This document shows positions 1-9,578 of a stretch of 64,000 bases of DNA, one piece after another. Source of the DNA: Cryobacterium cryoconiti (GTDB taxonomy: Bacteria; Actinomycetota; Actinomycetes; Actinomycetales; Microbacteriaceae); NCBI RefSeq assembly GCF_004403065.1, contig NZ_SOHA01000028.1, positions 34,364-98,363 of the forward strand, read 5' to 3'. The translations under genes were made by a program, and so were the position numbers. The stretch's first letter is position 1, and each line of letters opens with the position of its first letter. The notes under the pieces are model-generated. The model was given only the letters and a program-made list of their open reading frames with translations. It made no database searches and was not told the origin of the DNA.

Positions 1-690
<690 letters not shown>

Positions 691-701
<11 letters not shown>

Positions 702-2667
702 GGAAACGCACGTCCTTCGCGTTTTTCTGGATGAAGTTACGGCGGGACTCGACGTCCTCGCCCATCAGGGTGGAGAAAATTTCATCGGCGGCGGCAGCAT
801 CGTCGAGAGTGACCTGCAGCAGAGTGCGGGTCTCGGGGGCCATGGTGGTTTCCCACAGCTCCTTGTAGTCCATCTCGCCGAGACCCTTGTAGCGCTGGAT
901 CCCGTTGTCCTTGGGGATGCGCTTGCCGGCTGCGGCGCCGTCGGCCAGGAGAGCATCGCGCTCCCGGTCGGAGTACACATATTCGTGCGCTGAGTTGGCC
1001 CATTTGAGGCGGTACAGCGGCGGCTGGGCCAGGTAGACGTACCCCAGGTCGATCAGAGGACGCATATACCGGAACAGCAATGTGAGCAGCAGGGTCGTGA
1101 TGTGCTGGCCGTCGACGTCGGCGTCGGCCATCAAAACGATCTTGTGGTACCGCACCTTGTCCGGGTTGAACTCTTCGCCCATACCGGCGCCGAAAGCCGT
1201 GATCATGGCCTGAACCTCGGCGTTGCCGAGGGCCCTGTCGAGCCGGGCCTTCTCCACGTTCAGGATCTTGCCGCGCAGGGGAAGAATCGCCTGGAACTCC
1301 GGGTTGCGGCCCTGCACCGCGGAACCGCCGGCCGAGTCACCCTCCACGATGAAGATCTCGGAGAGGGACGGGTCCTTGCTCTGGCAGTCCTTGAGCTTGC
1401 CGGGCATGCCCCCACCCTCGAGGAGACCCTTGCGCCGCGCGGTCTCGCGCGCCTTGCGTGCGGCCATCCGGGCATTCGACGCCTGAAGCGCCTTGCGGAT
1501 GATCTCCCGCGCCGGGTTGGGATTGCGGTTGAACCAGTCGGACAGCTGATCATTGGCGACCTTCTGCACGAACGACTTGGCCTCCGTGTTGCCCAGCTTG
1601 GTCTTCGTCTGGCCCTCGAACTGCGGTTCCGCCAGCTTGATCGACACCACGGCGGTCAGACCCTCGCGCACGTCGTCGCCGGTGAGATTGTCATCCTTTT
1701 CCTTCAGGATGCCCTTTTCCCGGGCGTACTTGTTGACCAGGGTTGTCAGGGCGGCGCGGAAGCCCTCTTCGTGGGTTCCGCCCTCATGGGTGTTGATGGT
1801 GTTCGCGTAGGTGTGCACGCTTTCGGTGTACGCGGTGGTCCACTGCATCGCCACTTCGAGCGCCATCTTGCGTTCGTGGTCTTCCCACTCGAACGAGATG
1901 ATGTCGTCATTGACCAGGTCGGCCTTCTTGGCCTTGTTCAGGTATTCGACGTAGTCGACGAGGCCGTTCTCGTAGAGGAAGTTCTTGGTGACCGGCTTGC
2001 CCTCGTCGTCGAGGTTCTCCGGTCGCTCATCCGTGAGAGTCAGGCTGAGCCCCTTGTTCAGGAAGCCCATCTGCTGGAAACGGGCCCGCAGTGTCTCGAA
2101 GTCGAAGACGGTCGTTTCGAACGTCTCCGCGCTCGGCCAGAAGGTGATGGTGGTGCCGGTCTCGTCGGAAACCTCATCCATGGTGAGGGGAGCGTTGGGC
2201 ACGCCATCATGGAAACTCTGGCGCCAGACGTGGCCCTGACGGCGCACCTCGACCTCGAGGCGGCTCGACAACGCGTTGACGACCGAGCTGCCCACACCGT
2301 GCAGCCCGCCGGACACCGAATAGCCGCCGCCACCGAACTTGCCTCCGGCGTGCAGCACTGTTAGCACGACCTCGACGGTCGAGCGGCCCTCCGCCTTGTG
2401 AATGTCGACCGGGATCCCACGGCCGTTGTCGGCGACGCGAACCGCGCCATCTGCCAGAATCCTAATGTCGATGGTGTCGCAATGACCGGCGAGGGCCTCG
2501 TCGACGGAATTGTCCACGATCTCGTAGACAAGGTGGTGCAGACCGCGAGGTCCGGTGGATCCGATGTACATTCCGGGACGCTTGCGAACGGCCTCGAGTC
2601 CTTCGAGGACTTGGATATCATCTGCGCCGTAGCCGTGCTCCGGCTCGATCTGTGGGTCAACTGACAT
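691..2667 (-). CDS. gyrB: DNA gyrase subunit B
   Basis: ATPase subunit of gyrase, 658 aa, full length for the actinobacterial form. The GHKL ATPase domain is at the N-terminus ([11 protein letters not shown] for Mg/[12 protein letters not shown], and the [14 protein letters not shown] lid). The transducer follows, then the Toprim domain with EGDSAGGSA and the metal-binding DADVDGQHI, and a C-terminal GyrA-binding tail (RYKGLGEM). An AGGAG lies about 12 nt before the ATG. The gene is followed directly by gyrA with overlapping ends, so the two are probably co-transcribed and translationally coupled. Nothing unusual is seen in the protein. Confidence 0.98.
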
Positions 2668-2788
2668 CTGAAATTGGGCTCCTGACCGTCGCGCGGGCGA
2701 CCCTTGAGCTTATCAAACGGGTCAAGGGGTCAGGGCCAAATCGGGCATCTGAGGCGTTTATTTCACAGGGTTGACCTGTTTTGGCTAG

Positions 2789-3277
2789 TTACCCGTAGGT
2801 ATCGCGTGGACCGCGCCCTGGAATTGATCTGGGACCCTTTTTCCAGGAGGGCGCGTTGGGCCCTTGAAAACGGATCGACTCGATGCCGGCATCCGGATAC
2901 TTCACGGCGATGTGCGTCATGATTTCGACCCGCATCATGCGCAGCTGCGTGGCCCAGGCCGTCGACTCGCACTGCACGGTGAGCACACCCTCGTCGATCC
3001 CGGCCGGCGTGGAGTGCTTCGACGTCTCCTCACCGGCGAGTTCGATCCACGATGCCAGCAATTCGGATTGGGCCAGCGGCGAATTCCAGCCGAGCTGCAG
3101 GGTCAGGGAATCGATCGTGTCGCCCAATCCGCGCGGATCACGTCCGGCGCCGAAGGGGACACTCGACCCGATTTCTGCCCCCGGACGCCGGCGGGCCCGG
3201 ATGCGTTTCGCGTTCGGGTCGCCGAAGACATCCTTGAAGCGCAGATAGACGCGGGCGGCCTCGCTCGATTCAGCCAT
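2789..3277 (-). CDS. dciA: DUF721/DciA-family protein, probable DnaB helicase loader/operator
   Basis: 162 aa from the ATG at 3275-3277. An upstream in-frame ATG at 3295 lies deeper inside recF and is less likely. The protein has a basic N-terminal part (RIRARRRPG) and then the DUF721 fold with WNSPLAQSELLASWIELAG and LTVQCESTAWATQLRMM, typical of this family. DciA proteins are the ancestral bacterial partners of the replicative helicase DnaB, and the gene sits in the origin block after recF in most actinobacteria. The start overlaps the recF stop by 8 nt, which suggests coupling. The family assignment is firm; the loader role comes from the family and was not tested here. Confidence 0.88.
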   Translation of the reverse strand: MAESSEAARVYLRFKDVFGDPNAKRIRARRRPGAEIGSSVPFGAGRDPRGLGDTIDSLTLQLGWNSPLAQSELLASWIELAGEETSKHSTPAGIDEGVLTVQCESTAWATQLRMMRVEIMTHIAVKYPDAGIESIRFQGPNAPSWKKGPRSIPGRGPRDTYG

Positions 3278-4472
3278 CGACGACCGAGCCGGCATTGATA
3301 TGGATGGTGTGGGCCGTGAGTTCCTCCGGCACGTCTTCCAGAACCGCGGCGGTGATCAGGACCTGCTCGAATCCGGTGACGGCGGCGGCCAGACGGCGAC
3401 GACGGGACAGATCCAGTTCGGCGAACACATCGTCCAGGATGAGGACCGGGTCACCGGTCGCGGAGTCGCGACGCAACAGCTCAGCGGAAGCGAGTTTCAA
3501 AGCGAGCGCGAAGGACCAGGACTCCCCGTGACTGGCATAACCCTTGGCCGGCAGGGAGTTGAGCATGAAGATCACGTCGTCGCGATGGGGACCGACCAGG
3601 GTCATGCCTCGGTCGAGTTCCTTGCGGCGGAGCTCCGCCAGCGCCGTCCGAAACGACTCCCCGGTGGTTGAGCCCGTCGAAACCGAGCCCGTCGAAACCG
3701 AACCCGTCGAAACCGAGCCTGACGGAACGGCCTCGCCGGAACCACCCGCCTCGATCGCGGCATCCTCGTCGGCGCCGAGGATGCTGAGCAGAGGCAGCAG
3801 CGCCGGCCCGTGGTTTTCGCCTGCGACGGCCTGGTAGGCCGCACCCAGCGGCTCGGCGAGTAGACGAACCAACTCGGCACGCTCATCGATGATCTCGGAG
3901 CCGAGAGCCACGAGCCGGTCGTCCCAGATTTCGAGGGTGCCGAGTTGGGTGGTGCGCAGCCCCGAAGCGCGCGCCGATTTCAACAGGGTGTTCCGCTGTC
4001 GCAGGACGCGGTCGTAGTCGGCGAGCACGCCGGCCAGACGTGGGGTGCGCAGGACCAGGAGCTGGTCGAGAAAACGTCGACGGCCGGACGGATCACCGCG
4101 CACCAGGGCCAGATCCTCGGGTGCGAACAGCACGCTGGAGAAATAGCGCGTCAATTCTCGGGTCTTGATCACCGAACGGTTGACCTGAGCCCGATTCAGT
4201 CCCGTGCGGTTGATCTGCACCTCGGCCAGGATCTCACGCCCGTTGTATTCGAGCCGTGCCCGGATGATCCCGGCATCCTGGCCGGCCCGGATCATGGCCG
4301 AGGTGTTCGACACCCGATGTGAACTGAGGGTGCTGAGGAATCCCAGTGCCTCGACGAGATTGGTCTTGCCCTGGCCGTTGCGGCCCACGAGCAGGTTGGG
4401 TCCCGGCGCGAACGGAACCTCGACTTGCGCATAGTTGCGGAAGTCGGTCAGCGACAGGTGTGTGACCCGCAC
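3270..4472 (-). CDS. recF: DNA replication/repair protein RecF
   Basis: SMC-like ATPase that helps load RecA at gaps with RecO and RecR. 400 aa. Walker A is GRNGQGKTNLVEALG near residue 33; the Walker B region is VLILDDVFAELD near the C-terminus; FAPEDLALVRGDPSGRRRFLD is a family hallmark. It follows gnd with 5 nt between them and overlaps dciA. Oddity: residues about 253-270 are a low-complexity (GSVST)n stretch encoded by three 15-bp tandem repeats that match the intergenic repeat family of this chromosome. The reading frame is kept, so the protein is probably functional with an inserted loop. Confidence 0.97.
   Translation of the reverse strand: MRVTHLSLTDFRNYAQVEVPFAPGPNLLVGRNGQGKTNLVEALGFLSTLSSHRVSNTSAMIRAGQDAGIIRARLEYNGREILAEVQINRTGLNRAQVNRSVIKTRELTRYFSSVLFAPEDLALVRGDPSGRRRFLDQLLVLRTPRLAGVLADYDRVLRQRNTLLKSARASGLRTTQLGTLEIWDDRLVALGSEIIDERAELVRLLAEPLGAAYQAVAGENHGPALLPLLSILGADEDAAIEAGGSGEAVPSGSVSTGSVSTGSVSTGSTTGESFRTALAELRRKELDRGMTLVGPHRDDVIFMLNSLPAKGYASHGESWSFALALKLASAELLRRDSATGDPVLILDDVFAELDLSRRRRLAAAVTGFEQVLITAAVLEDVPEELTAHTIHINAGSVVDG
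3663..3714. repeat. Intergenic-type repeat inside recF, expanded as three 15-bp units
   Basis: Positions 3663-3684 are a degenerate copy of the repeat with core GGTCGAGCCTGTCGAGACC, and a 15-bp part (GAGCCCGTCGAAACC-like) is repeated at 3670, 3685 and 3700. On the recF coding strand it reads VSTGS three times. The same peptide would be read from the non-coding copies near 14.3 kb, so the unit is in the same phase here. Confidence 0.85.
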
Positions 4473-4477
4473 TCGGG

Positions 4478-5365
4478 TCAGTCAGCCGTTTTGACGGCGT
4501 GGCCACCGAACTGATTGCGCAGGGCTGCGACGGCTTTCATCGCGGGGGAGTCATCCTGACGGGAGACGAAACGGGCGAAGATCGCCGCGCTGATCGTCGG
4601 AACGGGGACTGCATTGCTGATGGCCTCTTCGATGGTCCACCGTCCCTCTCCGGAGTCTTCGACGAAACCCTCGATGTTCGCCAACTCGGGGTCTTCTTCC
4701 AGAGCACGGACCAGCAATTCGAGCAACCAGGAGCGTACGACGGTTCCGCGTTGCCAGGCTTTGAAGACCCCGGGAACATCGGCGATCAGGTCGTCGCGCT
4801 TCTCCAGCAGTTCATAGCCCTCGGCGTATGACTGCATGAGCGCATATTCGATCCCGTTGTGGACCATCTTCGCGTAGTGCCCGGCACCGACCGCCCCGGC
4901 ATGCACGAAGCTCTCATCCCGCGGGCCCGCCGGGCGCAATGCGTCGAATACGGGCATGGCTCGCTCCACCTGGTCGGCCGACCCGCCGACCATCAGGCCG
5001 AAACCGTTGGTCAGCCCCCACACGCCGCCGGAAACGCCGGCGTCGATGTAGTGCACCCCCACGGTGGCCAGCAAGGCCGAGTGGGCGAAATCATCCGTGA
5101 AGCGCGAATTGCCACCGTCGATCACGAGGTCGCCGGAGCTCAGCACCGTGGCCAGCTCAGCGATCACGGCATCTGTCACGGCCCCGGCCGGAACCATGAT
5201 CCATACCAGGCGTGGGGTCGGAAGGGTTTCGATCAGTTCGTTCACCCCGGCAACATCCGAGACGTCAGGGTTCTGGTCGAAACCGGTGACCTCGATCCCG
5301 TTCGCCTGAAGCCGAGCGCGCATATTGGCGCCCATTTTGCCCAGGCCGATGATGCCGATGTGCAT
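4478..5365 (-). CDS. gnd: 6-phosphogluconate dehydrogenase, decarboxylating, short form
   Basis: Converts 6-phosphogluconate to ribulose 5-phosphate in the pentose phosphate pathway. 295 aa, the short (GndA/YqeC-like) class rather than the ~470-aa form. N-terminal Rossmann motif GLGKMGANM; substrate motif DAGVSGGVWGLTNGFGLMVGG; and the catalytic-region helix GAGHYAKMVHNGIEYALMQ. The residue after the second beta strand is Asp (FDQNPD), which fits NAD preference. This is inference from the motif only. The gene lies between dnaN and recF, its usual place in actinobacterial origin regions. Confidence 0.95.
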   Translation of the reverse strand: MHIGIIGLGKMGANMRARLQANGIEVTGFDQNPDVSDVAGVNELIETLPTPRLVWIMVPAGAVTDAVIAELATVLSSGDLVIDGGNSRFTDDFAHSALLATVGVHYIDAGVSGGVWGLTNGFGLMVGGSADQVERAMPVFDALRPAGPRDESFVHAGAVGAGHYAKMVHNGIEYALMQSYAEGYELLEKRDDLIADVPGVFKAWQRGTVVRSWLLELLVRALEEDPELANIEGFVEDSGEGRWTIEEAISNAVPVPTISAAIFARFVSRQDDSPAMKAVAALRNQFGGHAVKTAD

Positions 5366-5386
5366 TGCAGTCCTTCCGAGACTTCT

Positions 5387-6535
5387 CTAGCGCAACAGCA
5401 GGTTGGGCTGGAGCAGGTACTTGTAGCTATCGGCGCCTGCCTGCTCCCGCGAGGTCTGGCTGGTGATGAGCACGGGACCGGGCTTGTTGGGGTTCTCGGT
5501 CTTGGTGAACGAGATCCGCACGAATTCGGAATGCACCGCGCCCAGGCCGTCGAGTAAGAACTGCGGTTTGAGCGAAACGACCGTGTCCGTGCCGGACAGG
5601 ATCGCATCAATGGTCTCGGAGGCCTGGGCCTGCTCGGACCCGACCGCCTCGAGGGTGAGGCCGTCCGCGGTGAACGTGAAACGCAGGGCCGCTTCCCGCT
5701 CGAGAACCAGTTGCACGCGGCGGGTGGCCTCGATCAGGTCAGCGGTGTTCATGACCGCGTAGTTGTCCACATTGTCGGGGAAAAGCCGCCGAACGGGCGG
5801 GTAGTTTCCCTTGATCAGCAGTGAAGTAACGGTTTTCTTATCGGCCGTGAACGCGATCAGCTCGCGGTCGTCCGTGTTGGTGATCGCGATCGAAATCGTT
5901 CCACTGTGGCCGAAGGTCTTTCCGACTTCCTGCAGGGTGCGGGCTGGAACCAAGGCCGTCACAGTGTCGGTCGAGGTTGTGCTGCCCTTGTCCCAGTCGA
6001 TCTCGCGAACGGCCACGCGGTAGCGGTCGGTGGCTACCAGGCTGAGGCTGTTCTCGGTGATCTGCAGCTGAACCCCGGTGATCACGGGAGTGACGTCGTC
6101 GCGGGAGGCGGCCACGGCGACCTGCGCGACTGCAGCCGAGAATTCTTCGGCCGGTACGAGACCGGACTGCGCGCTGACCTGCGGGATACTCGGGTATTCC
6201 TCAACGGGCATAGACAGCAGGGTGAAACTGGCGCTGCCGCAGCTGACCGTGATGCGGGACTCGTTGGTCGAGAACCGAACGGGTGCGTTCGGCATCCGGC
6301 TCGCGATGTCGGCCAAAAGCCGGCCGGAGACGAGAACTTTGCCGGTTTCTTCCACGTCTGCGGCGATTTCGGTTTGTGCCGAAACCTCATAGTCGAACGA
6401 GGAGAGGATCAGGCCGGTTGCCGTCGCCTCGATCAGCACACCGCTCAAAATGGGCAGCGTCGTGCGCTGGGGGAGGAGCTTGACAGCGAAAGAGACGGCT
6501 TCACTGAAGACGTCCCGGTTGGCCTGAAATCTCAC
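5387..6535 (-). CDS. dnaN: DNA polymerase III sliding clamp (beta subunit)
   Basis: Ring-shaped processivity clamp, 382 aa from the GTG at 6533-6535, which has an AGGAG about 12 nt upstream and gives the family's normal N-terminus (VRFQANRDVFSEAVSFAVKL). A longer frame reaching 6622 has no support. Three clamp domains of about 120-130 residues each are recognisable (LPILSGVLIEA; VITGVQLQI; the C-terminal domain ending in a short hydrophobic tail, LLQPNLLLR, where family members usually carry a conserved Met/Leu-rich end). It is transcribed away from the origin and followed by gnd. Confidence 0.97.
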   Translation of the reverse strand: MRFQANRDVFSEAVSFAVKLLPQRTTLPILSGVLIEATATGLILSSFDYEVSAQTEIAADVEETGKVLVSGRLLADIASRMPNAPVRFSTNESRITVSCGSASFTLLSMPVEEYPSIPQVSAQSGLVPAEEFSAAVAQVAVAASRDDVTPVITGVQLQITENSLSLVATDRYRVAVREIDWDKGSTTSTDTVTALVPARTLQEVGKTFGHSGTISIAITNTDDRELIAFTADKKTVTSLLIKGNYPPVRRLFPDNVDNYAVMNTADLIEATRRVQLVLEREAALRFTFTADGLTLEAVGSEQAQASETIDAILSGTDTVVSLKPQFLLDGLGAVHSEFVRISFTKTENPNKPGPVLITSQTSREQAGADSYKYLLQPNLLLR

Positions 6536-6901
6536 GAAGTCACTCCTGTTCGGTTTGAGACCTGGATACGGCCTCAATGGTAGTCGTGTTTGGCCGGGCA
6601 CTTTTTTGTAACCGGCCGGCACTAAAGGTTGTCGGATGGAGAGAGATAGAAGTTAATTGTTAATCTTCTTAACCGGTGTGGAAACTGTGGATAACTATTT
6701 GGATCCCGCTTAACGACTGGGAACTACAAACTTGTAACTTGTTGGCAGCCTGTGAGTGTTAATCACCCATCGGTGCCGGGCCGTGATTCGGCCGGAGGGA
6801 GTTTGCACAACAACCGCAGGAGTTTCAACAGGTTGTGCCCAGTTGTGTAAACAATTTCCACAGGGTTATCCACAGGTGTGAAAACCGCCGCAAAATGGGT
6901 C
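6536..6901. other. dnaA-dnaN intergenic region, probable chromosomal origin oriC
   Basis: 366 bp without a gene. It contains perfect DnaA boxes at 6686-6694 (TGTGGATAA) and 6866-6874 (TTATCCACA). Near matches lie at 6677-6685 and 6855-6863, and several TTGTG/CACAA motifs lie between 6803 and 6850. An AT-rich stretch at about 6647-6675 (GTTAATTGTTAATC) is a plausible unwinding element. The place between dnaA and dnaN is the usual oriC position in actinobacteria. The dnaN promoter must also lie here. Confidence 0.85.
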
Positions 6902-8320
6902 TTATTTGTAGCGGTGGTTCTGCTTGATGCGGTTTGTGAGCTCCGTCACCTGGTTGTAGATCGACCGGCGCTCTTTCATCAATTCGCTGATTTTCTTGTT
7001 GGCGTACATGACCGTGGTGTGGTCGCGGTTGCCGAACAACTGGCCGATCTTGGGCAACGAGAGGTTTGTCAGCTCACGGCAGAGGTACATCGCGATCTGG
7101 CGAGCCGTGGCGATCGCCTGAGAACGAGACGACCCGTAGAGGTCATCGACGGACAGCTTGAAGTAGTCGGCGGTGTTGGTGATGATGTCCACCGGCGCGA
7201 TCACGTTGTCCTCATCGAGAGTGATCAGGTCCTTGAGCACGGTCTGCACCAGGTCCATGTCCACCGGTGTGCGGTTGAGGCTGGCGAAGGCCGTCACTCG
7301 AATCAGCGTGCCCTCCAATTCACGGATGTTGGAGGAGACCTTGGACGCCATGAATTCGAGGATGTCGTGCGGAACCTGGAGCTTTTCGCTCTGAGCCTTT
7401 TTGCGCAGGATGGCGATGCGGGTTTCGAGGTCGGGAGCCTGGACATCCGTGATCAGACCCCACTCGAAGCGTGAGCGCATCCGGTCTTCGAAACCGGTGA
7501 GGTGTTTGGGCGGGAGGTCACTGGTGATGACCACCTGCTTGTTGTGGTCGTGCAGAGTGTTGAAGGTATGGAAGAAGGCTTCCTGGGTTTCCGCCTTGCC
7601 CTGCAGGAACTGAATGTCGTCGATCATCAGGATGTCGATGTTGCGGTACCGGGACTGGAATGCGGAGCCGCGGTTGTTCGCGATGGAGTTGATGAAGTCG
7701 TTGGTGAATTCCTCCGAGCTGACATAACGCACACGGATGCCGGGGTAGAGGCTCATTGCGTAATGGCCGATGGCGTGCAGCAGGTGTGTTTTGCCGAGGC
7801 CAGACGAACCGTAGACGAAGAGTGGGTTGTAGGCCTTCGCCGGTGCCTCCGCCACAGCGACCGCGGCAGCATGAGCGAAGCGGTTGGACTGCCCGATCAC
7901 GAAGTTGTCGAAACTGTATTTCGAGTTGAGTCGGGTGTCGTGCGGGCGTTCGGGAGAGCTGCTCTCAAAAACCGACTGCGGCGCTGCCGGCGTTTCCACA
8001 TCAGGGGGAGAGGTGGACTCGTGTACGGGCCTGATCGACTCCTTCTCCAGCTCCGGATTGACGACCACATAGAACGTGGACACCGCGGAGGCCTCATCGA
8101 GCTGGCCCATCGCGGTCAGCAAAGGCACCCGCATCCGCTGGTTGAGCATGCTGGCCGTGAACTCGTTCGGGACCTCCAGGTAGAAGGTTCCCGCGGCGAT
8201 TCCCTTGGGCTCGACTAGATTGAGAAAGCCATACAGCATGGGGGTGATGCTGTCGTCGGATTCCAGACTGGTCAGGACAGACCGCCAGGTATCCGCGATG
8301 GGCTGTTCGTCGGTGGCCAT
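6902..8320 (-). CDS. dnaA: Chromosomal replication initiator DnaA
   Basis: AAA+ initiator that binds DnaA boxes and unwinds oriC. 472 aa. Domain I (about 1-90) is followed by a short, Pro/Ser-rich domain II (about 100-130) and the AAA+ domain III from about 145, with Walker [19 protein letters not shown], Walker [14 protein letters not shown] and the sensor/arginine segment [13 protein letters not shown]. The C-terminal DNA-binding domain IV has the signature [23 protein letters not shown] lies about 8 nt before the ATG. Domain II is short compared with streptomycete DnaA. Confidence 0.99.
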   Translation of the reverse strand: MATDEQPIADTWRSVLTSLESDDSITPMLYGFLNLVEPKGIAAGTFYLEVPNEFTASMLNQRMRVPLLTAMGQLDEASAVSTFYVVVNPELEKESIRPVHESTSPPDVETPAAPQSVFESSSPERPHDTRLNSKYSFDNFVIGQSNRFAHAAAVAVAEAPAKAYNPLFVYGSSGLGKTHLLHAIGHYAMSLYPGIRVRYVSSEEFTNDFINSIANNRGSAFQSRYRNIDILMIDDIQFLQGKAETQEAFFHTFNTLHDHNKQVVITSDLPPKHLTGFEDRMRSRFEWGLITDVQAPDLETRIAILRKKAQSEKLQVPHDILEFMASKVSSNIRELEGTLIRVTAFASLNRTPVDMDLVQTVLKDLITLDEDNVIAPVDIITNTADYFKLSVDDLYGSSRSQAIATARQIAMYLCRELTNLSLPKIGQLFGNRDHTTVMYANKKISELMKERRSIYNQVTELTNRIKQNHRYK

Positions 8321-8720
8321 GGTTTTTCTCCGCTTTTCTCTCAGTGTTGCCTTCTACAACGACGGAGATCGAGGCGCGGCTCGACTCTGAACGCGTGATC
8401 CAGCCAAAGCATCCACAAGGTTATCCACCGCCTGTGGGCAAATAAGCCCCAATTCACAGGGAATGTTGAAAACCTGTGGATAACTTGTCCTCACGGTAGT
8501 CAATCACCGCCAGTCAGGCCAAATTCGTTCGCATTTCGTGCGCGTGTCGATGATCCAACTGAACCAAACTGTGTGTAGAACGAGGATTCTGGGAGGTCGA
8601 GTTTGACCATCACCGGCCAAAGCCGTAGTTTTAATCAGTTGACCCCAGCCCGAGGGCTACCTCACTCTTTCCCGGCCGCTCAGTTTGGCCTACGGAGATT
8701 TAACACGTGGAGACAAAACA
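8321..8720. promoter_or_regulatory. dnaA-rpmH divergent intergenic region with DnaA boxes
   Basis: 400 bp with no gene. A perfect DnaA box lies at 8475-8483 (TGTGGATAA), a one-mismatch box at 8421-8429 (TTATCCACC) and a weaker one at 8410-8418. This fits DnaA autoregulation or a second part of the origin. The region must carry divergent promoters for dnaA and for rpmH-rnpA. I could not fix the hexamers with confidence. Confidence 0.7.
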
Positions 8721-8858
8721 ATGAGCAAGAGAACTTTTCAGCCGAACAATCGCCGTCGCGCCAAGGTGCACGGCTTCCGCCTTCGCATGAAGACCCGTGC
8801 CGGCCGCGCGATTCTCGGTGCTCGCCGTCGCAAGGGTCGCATCGAACTCTCCGCCTAA
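8721..8858 (+). CDS. rpmH: 50S ribosomal protein L34
   Basis: 45-aa, very basic protein starting [19 protein letters not shown] and ending GRIELSA, the standard L34 sequence. GTGGAG lies about 9 nt before the ATG. It is the first gene of the rightward origin operon, 8 nt ahead of rnpA. Confidence 0.98.
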   Translation: MSKRTFQPNNRRRAKVHGFRLRMKTRAGRAILGARRRKGRIELSA

Positions 8859-8866
8859 GCACTCTC

Positions 8867-9256
8867 GTGCTCGCGGGGGCCCATCGCATCACCACCGGTG
8901 ACGACTACAAGCTGGTCGTCCGCCGGGGTGTGCGAGTTGTGGGCCCGCATCTGGTGACCTATCTGCGCCGGAATTCCGATGGAGTTTCGGTGCGGTTCGG
9001 CTTCATCGTTGCGAAAAACGTGGGCGACGCCGTGCGGCGCAACCGTGTTCGGCGCCGGTTGAAGGCGGCAAGCTTCGATTTGCTGGCCTCAACCCGGCCC
9101 GGCACGGATGTCGTCATCCGGGCTTTGCCCTCGGCAACGAATGCACCCTGGTCGACCCTGCATACGGAACTGGCCGAGGCGCTGGAGAAATTCCAGCGCA
9201 CCTCGGGTTCCTCCCCGGCCGGCAAGACCCAGTCATCGATCCGATCGGCTCGCTGA
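8867..9256 (+). CDS. rnpA: Ribonuclease P protein component
   Basis: Protein subunit that helps the RNase P RNA process tRNA 5' ends. 129 aa from the GTG at 8867, which gives the usual N-terminus (VLAGAHRITTGDDYKLVVRRG). The RNR motif is AVRRNRVRRRLK. There is no good Shine-Dalgarno, and the start lies 8 nt after the rpmH stop, so translation is probably coupled to rpmH. The frame stays open upstream to 8603 but that part overlaps rpmH and is not coding. Confidence 0.96.
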   Translation: MLAGAHRITTGDDYKLVVRRGVRVVGPHLVTYLRRNSDGVSVRFGFIVAKNVGDAVRRNRVRRRLKAASFDLLASTRPGTDVVIRALPSATNAPWSTLHTELAEALEKFQRTSGSSPAGKTQSSIRSAR

Positions 9257-9259
9257 CTG

Positions 9260-9571
9260 ATGAACTGGTTTCTGACCACGCTCATACTCCTCCCGCGGAA
9301 CGCGGGGGTTCTCGTCCTGCGTGCGTACAGAGCCGTAATTTCCCCGCTCTACGGCGATGTTTGCCGGTACTACCCCTCCTGTTCGGCGTATGCACTCGGC
9401 GCTGTTCAGGAATACGGACTCATCGTGGGATCAGCCCGAGCCGCGCTCCGGCTGGGCCGATGCCATCCGTGGGCCGCAGGCGGGATTGATGACGTTCCCC
9501 TCAAGCGGAAGCGTCGCTACACCGTGACGTCGTTTGGTTTTGTTATCGCAGCGAGCCACGGAAAGGGCTGA
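9260..9571 (+). CDS. yidD: Membrane protein insertion efficiency factor YidD
   Basis: 103 aa, family UPF0161. It has the three-cysteine hallmark: YGDVCRYYPSCSAYALGAV and LGRCHPWAAGG. An amphipathic N-terminal helix (LPRNAGVLVLRAYRAVISPL) would attach it to the inner face of the membrane, where it assists YidC/Sec insertion. It starts 3 nt after rnpA and ends 7 nt before yidC, all one operon. Confidence 0.95.
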   Translation: MNWFLTTLILLPRNAGVLVLRAYRAVISPLYGDVCRYYPSCSAYALGAVQEYGLIVGSARAALRLGRCHPWAAGGIDDVPLKRKRRYTVTSFGFVIAASHGKG

Positions 9572-9578
9572 CGCAAAG

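Noticed and set aside
1102..2364. 420-aa open frame on the + strand
   Set aside because: It is antisense to gyrB, whose identity is certain; GC-rich third positions keep the opposite frame open.
5387..6622. Longer dnaN start at 6622
   Set aside because: The extra 29 residues are not part of the clamp family, and the GTG at 6535 has a good Shine-Dalgarno.
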